Assembly (NCBI RefSeq): GCF_022376445.1
Contig: NW_025954971.1
Location: 496,001-560,000 of the forward strand
Direction of reading: 5' to 3'
From: Fomitopsis serialis
Taxonomy: Eukaryota; Basidiomycota; Agaricomycetes; Polyporales; Fomitopsidaceae
Length of the DNA: 64,000 nt
The translations under genes were made by a program, and so were the position numbers. Under the pieces are notes generated by a model. The model searched no databases. It worked only from the letters and a program-made list of their open reading frames with translations, and was not told where the DNA came from. Below are positions 17,384 through 28,140 of this stretch, piece by piece; the stretch's first letter is position 1, and every line of letters starts with the position of its first letter.

Positions 17384-17975
17384 TGAATCGGCTTGCTGAC
17401 TCGGAGTTCGGAGATCAATAGATAGTAGTGACGCGGAGGATGTCCTAGCAAACGAGATGAAGAGCTTGTTTGTCCCTAGGATGATTAATACACGGAGATA
17501 AGTCGTATGCCGGAGCAAGCCCAAGTGAAAGTGTATCGACTGAGGGCCTTGCACAAGCCTGCAAACGTTGTCACATCTTGTCTCGTACCTACCTGTACCA
17601 ATGCGCGTCCTAGAATAGTCGCACCCCTGCAGCGGAAGTGTCCTTGCAGTCCGTACCACTCGCAGCCGGCCACCGCACACATGATCGTACACGGGCGTCA
17701 TCTATGCCACGACTTCAGTCTTGCTCCTTCTCTGCAGTGATCGCCCATATAAGAACAGACTGTCGCCCAATTTGAAGGATTAGGCGACATGAAAACACGG
17801 ATTCTCATGTTCATCCGATACGGTGTTACAAGTGATAGATTGTATGCTCCTGCCCATCGCCCAGGTTCTCGAGGACGGCGGACCCTATCATCCAGGTCAG
17901 AGAAGCACTGTGATGGGGATGGTACCCTTACCGAGCTGGTGGTTCACATCTCACGGCGTCCGGCCTATCTCATAC
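17384..17975. other. Convergent intergenic gap
   Basis: Lies between the 3' ends of ATPase copy 2 (plus) and NADAR gene N1 (minus). No gene, repeat or RNA feature is recognisable. Confidence 0.5.
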
Positions 17976-19209
17976 TTAACTGGAGTACATCGCCCCTCCG
18001 AATGTGGGGTTTCCATATGACTGCGATGTGACACCTCCTATGGGCTGCCGCCACTTCCGTTCTCCTTGGTCCTGCCCCAATACAGGCGGCGGTCGATACT
18101 GCGTCCTTCCGCGGTTCGTCTGCGCGTGCGGATCAGATTGGGGCAACTGACGAGTCGTTTGGTCTGGCGGGGGAGAAGTCCATATGAAACGGGCGCCTGC
18201 GGATGCTGGACTGGCTCTTAGCTTGTCGCGCAGCCGCATCAGAGCTTTGCCTAGCTCGTTTCGCCCTAGGCCATCCTGGCCACATCCCCAGAACGAGTCG
18301 ACCTGCGGTATCTTTAGTGTCTTGCTGATGCGAGCGGGACTGATATACGTACCGGACTGTCCTCGATGAGCTCACTATCACCCGTCTGGAGGAGCATGTC
18401 TCGAAGCGAGAAATGTTGTGCAAACTTCGCCTCGAGGACGTCCTCCATCACACGCACGTTGACGTCAAACCAGTCTGCGCGCTGCAGCGGGCGAAGGTTC
18501 CCTGCTTCCTGAAGAGCGTCGCGGGATCCGGGGAGCAGGCGGATGCGCTCCGCCAGGTCTGGTTGGCTTGGCATGAACTTGTGTGCTTGGAACACTGCGG
18601 ACGTGGGGCGGGACCGCACGCCTCAGATTGTGCATAAGCAGAAGAACGCAAGGGAACGTACGATGTTCTGCGGTGGGATACATGCGGCCATCCCAATGAA
18701 TAGGATACGGCGCGAAGTTTGTGAACCTGTTGACGCAATTCGTCATAGAACACTTTACACCGTGCGCATAAAGCACAATCGCACAGAATACGAACTCGTA
18801 GTATGGCTGTTGACGGTGATAGAAGCGAATCGCAGGGGCTGGTCCCGCGCGTCGAGTGAATGCTGGCGGCTGGGAGTACGATCGAGAGCGTGCGTTGAAG
18901 CTAGTTTCCGGCCTCTGAGGAACGACTGAGCACGCGTCGTACTTCAGCATAGATCTGCGCACTCTGAGTGATCGACATACCTTGCTCGATTGGATCTTGT
19001 GCATCTGCTGCCCTCGACAATAACCCGTTTCGGGATCTGCGTGGATCAGAGATTGACACCGATCTGCCGCTGCGATGACCTTGATGCGACTCCGGTGCCG
19101 GCCACCAAACATCCTGGACTGAAATCGGATATTGTATCGGCAGGGTGTAGTAGGCAGGAGGGGCATATGCTACTGGCGGCGGGTAACCGTGATAGACGGG
19201 CCGATTCAT
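17976..19209 (-). CDS. NADAR-domain protein N1 (YbiA/RibX-like)
   Basis: Member of the NADAR superfamily (DUF1768), small enzymes acting on N-glycosidic bonds of riboflavin intermediates or ADP-ribose. Exons 19209-18981, 18925-18796, 18726-18662, 18594-18353 and 18302-17976 total 993 nt, 330 residues. Residues 1-115 are a disordered Pro/Ser/Tyr-rich head starting MNRPVYHGYPPP. The domain begins IRFYHRQQPYYEFTNFAPY, then the signature DGRMYPTAEHLFQAHKFM with the family's conserved Glu, and closes with SFWGCGQDGLGRNELGKAL and LMRLRDKLR. A Pro/Gln-rich tail of about 85 residues follows. The five-exon pattern is the same in all five NADAR genes of the window, and the 242 nt fourth exon is invariant. 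This copy lies 30 kb from the others and has no ART neighbour. The fungal substrate is unknown. Confidence 0.9.
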
Positions 19210-19590
19210 GACTACGGCTACTGCGAGCTTGCAATCCTGGCTCGGCAATTGGAGAACGTCGGCGTTTAAACGTTGAGCAGGAGTTCACTATTCAAGACAG
19301 CGGGGGCGATGACTGTAAGTGGAAAGATCGAGAGCGGCACACGCAAACAGGACGTACGCGGCCATAGCGAACCACTCTTCCCGATACGTGTATATGGTTT
19401 GACCACGCTGTGTCGCGGAGTCTGACGGTGGCTTGAAGTGCTCGAGTCGATACAGCGATGTCTCGTGCCCTGGGTAGTCTACCTCAGGGTACCAAGACAG
19501 CAGAACATCGCGACGTTCAGTAATATGTAGTCGAGGGCGCAGCGTTGATGGAACGTGCCAGTATAGGCCAGTGGGCCATCGTAGGTGGTT

Positions 19591-19890
19591 GATTACGTAA
19601 GCTACGGCTCGGCTCACGTTCAAATTGGTGTCCATACATACGAGCGCTAACCATAAGTATGCGACCGCCCTCCCCCACTCAACAAGGTCGTGTTGACTAG
19701 GGCCTGCCTAGTACAGAAGGCTAGAGCGCTAAGTACGTCGTCTCCTTTGTTGGCAAGCACTGCGCAGTTATATTCTCGAGCTGGGTGCAGAAGACGGCCA
19801 AGCAGCCATTTTCCTTCTGCTTTCCGATGACCGTAGAGTCGAAGCCCAGATCAGGCAAAATCCTGAGCGCACAACTCCATGCGGCAGGGA
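19591..19890 (+). repeat. Direct repeat, copy 1 (partner at 25950-26240)
   Basis: About 300 bp that recurs diverged but clearly alignable at 25950-26240 in the same direction; both begin GATTACGTAAGCTACGG and both contain TCTCCTTTGTTGG-like and CTGCTTTCCGATG blocks. Each copy lies upstream of an SSP gene (SSP1 and SSP3), so it is probably part of the segment duplicated with those genes. No coding function is evident. Confidence 0.7.
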
Positions 19891-21191
19891 CGCGGCCGGC
19901 GCAACCACAGCGTCAATGAAACCACAAGGGATACCGGTATTGCCAGTGTATTGATCGACTGGAACCCTGGGCCCATAGTGGGCCAGCAACGCTCAGCACT
20001 TATGACCGACCATAATTCCACAGGCTCAAGGCATAGCGTTCGTTTTTAGCGTCGAGACGAGAAGTAGGGGCCAATTTGGACGCCACATTGAAAGCTGCAA
20101 ACCTGCCACCACATTGAGAGCGCCTCTGCGGACATACGAGGCCGTACTGGCAGACGCCCTCTGCGAATTGAGAGGCATTACACGGTGCACTTTCTTGACA
20201 ATAATTTTGACCTTAGTAGTATCGCATCTGCGAAGGTGGTCTACTGCCTAGAATCGGTGTTTCTTCATAAGAAACTCAGCACCTGTACGTCTGGATCACT
20301 GCCCTCGTACTGTATCATGCGACTGAGCTTGCAACTCTGTCCACATGTACAAATTTTATTTCATGGGTACACCCTCCGCGAGAGGCGTTCATCAGAGATG
20401 TTACACAAGCGCAGAATCACAGGAAATCTGTCTCCGTGAAATCGTCCCTCTGCGCATGAAGTGTGAAGGTAGGTCCTTTTCCATGCGAAGGTTGGACGTA
20501 TTGAAGGCAGCTGCGATCGCCGAAACGCAGCAAAGACACGGAACTCCTCAGGGCGCCACCGTCTAGACTCTAGTGCGAGCAAGAACCAGAGCGCTGGGGT
20601 TCAAGTCCAGACAGCCATGTCTGCGAACGCGTTGTCACTAGCGCGTCGATGGCCGAGAGCCTCTCGGAAATTTGGAAAGATTGCGAGTCATGGTGCGTAG
20701 TTCCATCGGAGCGCGGAATCTTATTCATCCATTTTGCACCTCGCGCGGCTACCCAGTGAACAGTTCACTCACTAGCAGATAGCTCCCTGGAGATCAGAGC
20801 CCTAGTGGTTGTTTGGGCGGTGCGGCCTTTCGTCGCGGGTCTTCGTGGCCTTGCACGAACGAAGTCCCGGTCGTGTGCTACGGTAGTGCTATAACACGCA
20901 CGGCAGGATAGCGGTCTGTCAGGCCAGCTAGGAATATATTTTGATGGATCGTACCTCACACTGGTCAGCGAGCCGTGGCGCTGTACGGGCAGCCAACGTT
21001 CGTCTTGATGGCCGCGAATTAGACCGGCCCCTGGGTTGCCTTGACGCTGTGAGTCAGGAGCTGACAGTACCCTTTGATGCACTGAACACGATGGACATCG
21101 TCGAGAACCAATTCTCTTCCATCCGACGTCGGCGTAAAGCCTGAGGCACAGTCGCCTGCGGTACGTATCTGATATCCCCAGCCTTATGATG

Positions 21192-21201
21192 TATAAAAAG
21201 G
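21192..21201 (+). promoter_or_regulatory. TATA box of SSP1
   Basis: TATAAAAAGG lies 90 nt before the SSP1 start codon. The same ten bases stand at nearly the same distance before SSP3 (26641) and, on the minus strand, SSP5 (39913). Confidence 0.65.
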
Positions 21202-21281
21202 CTTATAAAGGCTTATTCCTCAGAGCGGTGATTCACTCGCCTACCTCCCCCCGCCATAGTAAGCAGTTCAGATATATTGCA

Positions 21282-21593
21282 ATGCAATTCAAATCTACCG
21301 TCCTCGCCTTCCTCATTGCCGCTAGCTCCGTAGCCGGGGTCTACAACCCTGTCGGCCAATCCTGCGATACCCCAGGTGAGTGCAGCTTATCGTCACACCG
21401 CCGTCAACTTCAAACTAGTGTCTCACTGTTAAATTAAGGTGGGGAAGGCTGCGCCAACGACGTACCGAGCCTCAACGGTGGTGACGCCTTCATCTACGAG
21501 TGCGGCCCTACCGGCACGTTTGTGTATCTTGCCGGCTGCGGGTGCTTGACCTGCTGCGAGGCTGACGCTAATGGAGCGGCGTATTGCACTTGA
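21282..21593 (+). CDS. Small secreted cysteine-rich protein SSP1
   Basis: Predicted secreted protein of 82 residues, exons 21282-21375 and 21439-21593 (249 nt). The N-terminus MQFKSTVLAFLIAASSVAG is a good signal peptide. The mature part begins VYNPVGQSC and carries eight cysteines in the order GQxC, EGC, YECGP, GCxCxxCC and YCT. The intron sits just after the first mature cysteine, as in the other four copies. Family and function are not recognised. Size, signal peptide and cysteine density fit fungal effector-like or surface proteins, which is only a structural resemblance. In the inverted duplication it corresponds to SSP5. Confidence 0.82.
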
Positions 21594-22098
21594 AGTATGT
21601 GTTGAATGCTTCCAGGTCTTCGTGGACTCGTATCTAATCCTCGAACATCTTGCAGAAATGAAAGTATGCCAATGATGGCAGGTGGCCATCATTGCCAATG
21701 TTCCACGGAAAACCCGCAGTAAATTGCGTAACAGAATTGATACATTCGCCGTCCACGCACTGGCAGCCCGTGGCTGACGATGCAAGCTGGACACTTTGGG
21801 TCCGAGACTGCGTCAGAACGTCACTCGAAGTAAACAGGCGCTCACCTCAGCGACTTGTATGGTCTGCAACGGAGATTAGCTGTCGCAGTGAGTTAATACC
21901 GGATAGGACTTACTGATGCGCTGAATCCCGTGAGCGGGACCGATCCCTAATGCTGTCTCGTCCGACGTCGGGGTGATGTCACGAGCGGTATGCATATGTC
22001 TGTAATGCATGTAAGGCTCGCGATGGCTACTTCTGGTGAGACAGAGCAACGATTAGCCTCCCCATCCCAGCCTTGCCGAGCAGTCCAACCATCTCGTA
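21594..22098. other. Intergenic between SSP1 and SSP2
   Basis: Non-coding spacer. Part of it (about 21720-21850) matches the reverse complement of the SSP5 downstream region near 39240-39370, supporting the inverted duplication. The SSP2 TATA-like site is degraded compared with its paralogues. Confidence 0.55.
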
Positions 22099-22430
22099 AT
22101 GCAATTCTACCCATCTACCGCTGTTGCCTTGCTCGTCGCTGCCAGCTCCGCTGCCGGCGATGTCTATAATCCCATCGGTCAGCGCTGCTCTCCTCAGGGT
22201 AAGTGCAGCTCGTCGTCTCGCAGCTCGTCAAACTAGGGTTCCAAATGTTTTCATAAGGCGTGGAAGGGTGTGCGAACAACGTACCGAGCCTCAACGGTGG
22301 TAACGCATTCGTCTACGAGTGTGGCCCAGCCGATAAGTTTGTGTACGTTGCCGGATGCTCGACGTGCTGCACGGCTACTTACCACCAATGGGGCGTACTG
22401 CACTTGAGTTATGTGTCGAATGTCTCTTGA
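22099..22430 (+). CDS. SSP2, small secreted protein with altered C-terminus
   Basis: Same family as SSP1, exons 22099-22198 and 22258-22430 (273 nt, 90 residues). Signal peptide MQFYPSTAVALLVAASSAAG, then VYNPIGQRC and EGCANNVPSLNGGNAF. Compared with its mirror copy SSP4, it has lost six bases in the CxCxxCC cluster (now GCSTCC) and gained four bases (TTAC) near 22384. The gain shifts the frame, so the protein runs past the family stop and ends LSYVSNVS, losing the last conserved YCT. Either a decaying copy or a variant with six mature cysteines. Confidence 0.65.
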
Positions 22431-22777
22431 TCTTCGTGAATCTAATCTTGGAGCATCTGGTAGAAGTGAAAGAAAACTAATCGTCGAGGGCCCCGGCCCG
22501 TTATGATCACCAATGCCAATGATCCACGGATAAGTCGTATTTGACTGCGTAATGGGATCAATCCATCTGTCGTTCAGAGAGCCAGTAGTCGATTGATTTA
22601 TTTGCGTCGGGAAGCCCTGAATACATGAAGGTTTTCTGCTGTACAGATATGGCTATATTAGTGGTCTCTCAGTCATCACCGAAGCCACGATCGTCGACGT
22701 GGTATGACATGCATGAGAACATAACGACGACGCGGTGATTGAGCGCACAAGGTCGCCGGTGGGAACTGATAAATCTT
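22431..22777. other. Convergent gap SSP2 / monooxygenase F2
   Basis: Short region between two 3' ends, mirrored at 37816-38172 in the other arm. The two strands share blocks such as GTCGATCAATTTATTTGC (reverse complement near 37990). No gene is seen. Confidence 0.55.
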
Positions 22778-25420
22778 CTAGAGATCAGTGCGCTGCGCCC
22801 GTAACGTAGAACACGCACCAGGTGGAATATCGACCTCATCGTCGTTCAGATACCACGCCCCTACGCAGCGAATAGAGTCATGTTGAGTTGATGCACACGC
22901 GACACAAAGTACTGGGCTTACGATCGCCCGTCATGGTCTTCTCGTTATACGTCTGTCCATCCCCGAGCCAGTGCATACGGTTCTTCACGCCTTCCGGAAG
23001 CTCGTACCGGAAATCTTCCCATCTCGGTTGTTCGAAGGCTCGGACGGCGTGAAGGGACGAACCTAGGAAAAATGAGCCTGCGAGCTTGCTGCGAGCAATA
23101 CAGCAGCAGGACCGGACATACCCGGCCATAGGGCGACAACCCTGCCCTGTTCCTTCCCCAACTTGTACCATGACCTGCACTTCTCGCTGTATACTGTATT
23201 CGGGAAGTAACTCTGGGGGACGAATCAGATCTCTCTGTTATCGGCACACGACACCATCATCATAGCCCACCTCTAAGTACTCGTCAAAATCCGCGACAGC
23301 CTCCTTCGCCGCCTCAATACTCTTCAGCCTCTCTCGCTGCATCTTCTTCGCCGCCGCGACCGCGTAGTCCACCTGTCTCTCAATCAGCACCAAAAGCGCG
23401 CCACTGCCCGGCGCACTATTCGGTCCGAGACTCATGAACCAGTTCGGGAAGCCGTCCGTGCAGACGGCGAGGTACGTCGACGGATGCGGGGACCACTTCT
23501 CCTGGATCGTGACGCCGTTCCGGCCAACCACGGGGAAATCGAGCTGGAAGGAATAATCATAGCCCGTGGCGCAGATGATGATGTCGAGGTCCTCGTGCGT
23601 GCCGTCGACGAGCTCGATGCCTTTGTTGGTGACGCCCTTTATGTGGGTGGGTTGGAAGTCGACCTAAGGATGTGCATGCTCAATGAGACGGACAGTCGCC
23701 TCAGGACGGAGGGAAGGTGGGAAGGTGTATACTCACGTTGTCCGCGCACAAGGCTTCCAAGTAGCCAGGCCCCGGTGTCAATCGCCTGCATGCAACACCG
23801 AACTCTGGGATCACTGTGGTCGGTCCAGGACAAGGCTTAGTAGTGCATCTATGGATCGTCAGTGATGTGGGTCTCACGGAAGTCGGCGATCCATGGCTTC
23901 TTGGCGAGTCTCTTCTTCATATGAGCGTGGAAGGCTGCGCGTACGGCGCGTTGTGCATCGCTATCTTTGAGTGTCGATGGATGCACGCTCTGTGGATGGG
24001 CAGCCATCATCACAGAGAAGCCATGTAGTATGTGAAATCGAGTTGGCTCACGTTGACATCAGATTCCAGTTCGTGCCTGAATTGCTTGTAGTACTCTGGG
24101 TCCTCAAGACGCTCTTTGTCTTCCTCCGAGAACACGTCTGTGTATCCGCTGGGCTGATCAGTTATGGTAGAACCGGTGAAGAGTAGGGCACCTACAGTTC
24201 TCGGCCTCAGGTTCCAGCTGCATGAGCTCCACCATCTTTGCGCCCGCGTAGGGCGTCGAGATCCACGTCTTCCCGCGCACGAAGTTCACGATCTTCTTCA
24301 CCCTTGACTGGAGCGCCGGGACGATCTGAATCGCACTCGAGCCCTACGAGACCGGGAGTACCGTCAATGAGACTTCAAGCGCATTTGCGGGCCAGACGAA
24401 GGCACGCACCACACCGATGACGCCGACGCGCTTGTCCTTCCAGTCATGTATAGCCTCCTGCCACGCCTTATCCCCGTCCCCGACCTCGAAGTCCGCCGTA
24501 TGGAACAGCTTGCCCTCGAAGTCCTCCAGCCCGTCGATCTCCGGCCACTTCCACCTGCTCAGGCTCCCCACGCCCGTGAACAGCAGGTCCGCCGTGTCAT
24601 CGAACTCCTCGTACGCCTCGCCCTCGTCGGGCAGAGACTCCAAGGTGACGTTGGGCGGAGGCTGGGAGGTGGGCGCGGCGCCGGGGTGGACAGGCCGCCG
24701 GATGCGGAGGTGCCACTTCCCGGTGGGCTCGTCGTACCGGGCGTGCACGACGCGGTGCTGGAGCTTGATGTAGCGCATGAGCTTGTACTTGTCGACGACG
24801 GACTGCAGGTACGAGCATATCTCGGGCCCGGGCGCGTAGAAGGCCGACCAGTCGGTCTGTCGCCACATGAGCTCGGGGTGAGCAGAAGCGCTTGGTGCGA
24901 GTTATATGAGGCGCACCTTCGGCTCGAAAGTGAGTTGGTACTGGGGTCATGGCAGATTAGTGGTAGCACGCGCGTTGTGGGTGGTGGACGTACGCAGTGG
25001 GCAGGAATATCACATGCTAAGCCACTGCATACATCGCTCAGCGAATCACCGTATGTTGAGCAGACACAGAACGCACGGATATTTGTTGGTGACCCACGTC
25101 CCTCCTATGCCCGAGTTCTTATCGTAGATCGTCAGCTCGACATTAGGTATCCGTTGAGGGAACCTGAAGATTAGACCGTCAGCGCAATGTCATTGGCACC
25201 CTTTCAAAGTGCATGCTTACCGTATCCCTGCGATGATCCCACTGAAACCAGCGCCGATGCAGACGACCTTTAGAGGCTTGTATTCATCAATCGGGAAGTT
25301 GCCGAGCTTAAACCCGTCGTCCACAACATGCCCGTTCGCGGGTTGCGGCGCAGGGATCTCCCGGCCTGGCATGGCCATGGTATGAGAGGTATGTCGTTGG
25401 GCGGAAGGCGGCTCAGCCAT
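22778..25420 (-). CDS. Flavin monooxygenase F2 (Baeyer-Villiger type), left-arm copy
   Basis: FAD- and NADPH-dependent monooxygenase, probably turning ketones into esters or lactones in secondary or xenobiotic metabolism. It starts MAEPPSAQRHTS and is the near-identical partner of F1 (35207-37815), with the same exon plan. Motifs: FAD site IGAGFSGI, GGTW after it, the BVMO-like fingerprint FEGKLFHTADF, NADPH site GVGSSAIQ and the ATGYDYSF segment near the C-terminus. The end was set at the in-frame stop following YLNDDEVDIPP. I found no frame break in the exons checked, so it looks intact. It differs from F1 in a few residues (for example MAMPGREIP against MPGEIP) and keeps a normal GT donor at the intron where F1 has GC. 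It points towards the SSP2 gene. Confidence 0.86.
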
Positions 25421-25949
25421 ACCTTATATGCCGACGAAACGCTGCCACACCAACCACGAGGCGAGCACGCAAGGGCAGAAAAGGGAACCTTCTTCTCCTC
25501 ATGAGTTTGTCGCTTGTCATGAGCTGTTCTCATGCTCATTTGTTTGCGTGATTCCATTGCCTGTTCTGGAAATTTTGAATTAGCTGGGGGACTAGTACGC
25601 CTGATCATAGATAGTCATAGATGCACCTGACTATGGCTTCGTATCAGAATTGTCCAAAGGCGAGATCGCCGTAGTACTTACCATAACTTTTTGGGCAGCG
25701 CACTACTCACAGCGGACTCTTGGGAAAGGAAATGTTGTTGCGTGCAGCGGGGAAATTCCTGGGCAACATGGAGCTCGCAGGGATCTGCGATAGCAAACCA
25801 GCCACAGAAAACCTGCTCCACGAATCATTTGGTAGAGGTAGGAAGAAGCCAACAGTCTCGACTTGGATGAACACGCGTACGATCGACAAAGTCTGCTGGT
25901 CAGCGCTTCAGCGCTTCAGCTCCCGTAGTCTGGTACAATACGGGTGATT

Positions 25950-26240
25950 GATTACGTAAGCTACGGTTCGGCTCAGCCGCGGTTCAAGTTGATGTTGATG
26001 CGGACGCTGACCACATACGGCCGCCCTCCATTGGCCGTGTTGACTATGGTCTGCCTACGAGAGACTAGAACGCTAAATATGTAATGGCTCCTTTGTTGGA
26101 AAACACTGCGCGACCATCTTCTCGAGCTGGCGGTGCAGAGCAGCCAAAACGCCATGCAGCTATTCTTCTCCTGCTTTCCGATGGCCGTACAGTCGAAGCC
26201 CGGATCAGGCAAAGTCCTGAACGCACAAGTCCATGCGGCC
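25950..26240 (+). repeat. Direct repeat, copy 2 (partner at 19591-19890)
   Basis: Aligns with 19591-19890 in the same orientation, beginning GATTACGTAAGCTACGGTTC and ending near CCATGCGGCCGGG. It lies 490 bp before SSP3. Confidence 0.7.
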
Positions 26241-26640
26241 GGGTAACGTTACTCGCGCAGTCGAGTATATACGGACTCAAATCCTAGGCTGAACATATGG
26301 TAAGTAGATAACTTCAGGTAGCTATGAGTTTCTACTGCTCTGATGCTTGTGGTCGAGATCCTGGACCCACTCCACTCACAAGCGGATATATGACCCGCTG
26401 AGCGGTCCCGGTCGACTTGAAGCTTGAAGCTTGAAGTTTCAAGTTTCAAGCGCTGACGCTGCCCGGGTCCGCAACCTACCAAGTGGGTGACATGTACATC
26501 ACGGTACATGATGTCCTGCCAGATGGACTGACTCTTATGACAGTCCACAGTACTGATGCTGTCCGTCCGGCAGTGGCGTGATGGCGCTGCGCAGAGTCAG
26601 CCCAAAGTCAGCCGTATGCATCTCATGCCAGCCCCAGCCC

Positions 26641-26650
26641 TATAAAAAGG
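26641..26650 (+). promoter_or_regulatory. TATA box of SSP3
   Basis: TATAAAAAGG, 89 nt before the SSP3 start, followed by CTCGTCATGGCTAC, which also follows the SSP5 TATA box. Confidence 0.68.
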
Positions 26651-26729
26651 CTCGTCATGGCTACCAAATGGCTCACGGGCAGACCAACGACCTGCACTCC
26701 GCCATCCTGAGCAGTCCAAGCATCCTACA

Positions 26730-27041
26730 ATGCAAGTCTACCCATTGACCGTCCTCGCCATCCTCGCCGCCGCCAGTTCCGTGGCCGGTCAGGTCTATAA
26801 CCCCATCGGCCAGCCTTGTTCTCCTCAAGGTAAGTTCGGCTTATTATCCCGCTGCTCGTCGGGCTTGAGCGTTGAAATGCTGTATTCAGGCGCAGAAGGG
26901 TGTGCGAACAACGTACCGACTCTCAACGACTATAACGCCTTCATCTACGAGTGCGGCCCTACCAATACGTTTGTGTATGTTGCCGGTTGCGCGTGCAATA
27001 CGTGCTGCGAGGCTACCGCTGATGGAGCTTATTGCACTTGA
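26730..27041 (+). CDS. Small secreted cysteine-rich protein SSP3
   Basis: Exons 26730-26829 and 26890-27041 (252 nt, 83 residues). Signal peptide MQVYPLTVLAILAAASSVAG, mature start QVYNPIGQPC, then EGCANNVPTL, YECGP, GCACNTCC and a final YCT: all eight family cysteines are present. The 60 nt intron happens to be free of stops, so an unspliced 103-residue frame also exists, but the GTAAGT donor and TTCAG acceptor match the paralogues. This copy lies in the spacer of the inverted duplication, not in an arm. Function unknown. Confidence 0.85.
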   Translation: MQVYPLTVLAILAAASSVAGQVYNPIGQPCSPQGKFGLLSRCSSGLSVEMLYSGAEGCANNVPTLNDYNAFIYECGPTNTFVYVAGCACNTCCEATADGAYCT

Positions 27042-28140
27042 GGTATGTATAGAATGTTCCCTGGCCTTCGCGAAGCCTGAGTGGATCTAATGCTCGAGCA
27101 TCTTGCAGAAACGAACGGGCCAATAAATGAAGGCGGTTACTGTTACCAATAATCCACGGAAATATTGGCCCAGTGTATTGAATAGTGTAACGGATTTAAT
27201 TCATACGCCGTCCGCATAGCCCGTGGTTGTTGATGCAAGCTGGGGCACGTTGAGTCAGAGTCAGAAGCCGCGATAGCGATCGTGAATGTCGGACACTTGC
27301 ATGGCTCTTAATGAATCCGGACAACGTGGTGACATCTAGAAGTCGTTACTGTATCCATAGATGCCTGTCTAAAATTCTGATCTGTATGATTGTTATGCGC
27401 CGTTCAGGGACTGCCGTGCGATGGACCCATTGCCCTTCGATAGTGCTTCCGTCCGATCACTACAAGGTCATGAGGCCCGACGCTTGTCGGCTTTTATGGT
27501 CTGTAACGGAGACTAAGAGGCCCTTGGAATATCTGAGGGCGCGAGTCGCGGTGGGTAGTTCATCGGAGCGCGAAAGGCCGGCATAGAAGATGCCCCCGCT
27601 TTGCCATCCGCGCTACAACCTACCTCAGCGGTCCACTGGCATTTGGGCAGCACAAATCATTGTTAGTGCATCTCCCTAGTCTCCCGCCCCCGCAGCCATG
27701 CAACCGTGTAGAACGCGCACGACAGGAAACTGCTCCCGGAGCCAGTCACGAATGCGTTTGGTGGTAAGCCCTGCATGCTTACGTGTCAGCAGTGCCACTG
27801 GCAGTGGGCCGCTGAACAGCGCGAGCAATCAGGGTCCTCTCGACGGCCGCGCCACCGGATGTTGGCCGCTGTCCCCGTCAATAGCATATAAAAGAGGCTT
27901 GTGTCAATGGCGCTGTTATATACTGCGGCATGAGACGGCCTATCAGGCCGCAGTGATGGGCCGACACGGTTATTTAGGCATCGGGGCCTGCTTGACATTG
28001 CGATGCGCTCGAGTCAACGCAGAAATGCATTGCCCTGATTCGGGGAGGTCTACCGATACAGCAGAATGCCGCGATGTCCAGTCGAGGGCGCAGCGTTGGC
28101 CGTACCAGTCTGATGAACCAGCGGTCGGGATGCACGTATG
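27042..28140. other. Intergenic, no gene supported
   Basis: The first 250 bp resemble SSP downstream sequence (TGATGCAAGCTGG block near 27230). The remainder carries only unsupported open frames, such as 27698-28144 on the plus strand, which has no motif. Confidence 0.45.

Larger units (their letters stand above)
19210..21281. other. Gene-poor stretch with a duplicated segment
   Basis: Upstream side of NADAR N1 and of SSP1. It holds the direct repeat listed separately (19591-19890). A minus-strand open frame at 19635-19288 looks partly protein-like but has no motif. I see no ART gene divergent from N1, unlike the NADAR genes further right. Confidence 0.4.
21140..25890. repeat. Left arm of large inverted duplication
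   Basis: Arm of about 4.7 kb holding SSP1, SSP2 and the minus-strand monooxygenase. Reverse-complemented it matches 34745-39965 in gene order, exon structure and non-coding flanks (for example the SSP upstream sequence around 22005-22060 and the block 25610-25730). Exons match most closely, while non-coding parts have many small gaps. The borders are my best estimate by eye. Confidence 0.8.
25421..26729. other. Arm end, repeat copy and SSP3 upstream region
   Basis: 25421-25890 is the inner end of the left duplication arm. Then follows the second direct-repeat copy (25950-26240), a short run of CTTGAAG units meeting its reverse complement at about 26418-26452 (possible hairpin), and the SSP3 promoter. 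No gene is supported. Confidence 0.5.

Noticed and set aside
20560..20615. Possible tRNA: GGTTCAAGTCC with a good T-arm stem near 20598-20608
   Set aside because: No matching acceptor stem, anticodon arm or A box at the right distance. Chance B-box match.
19640..21140. Search for an ART gene divergent from NADAR N1
   Set aside because: None of the PARP motifs (WHGT, GIYT, NYDE) nor cysteine modules appear on the plus strand, so N1 is not called a pair.
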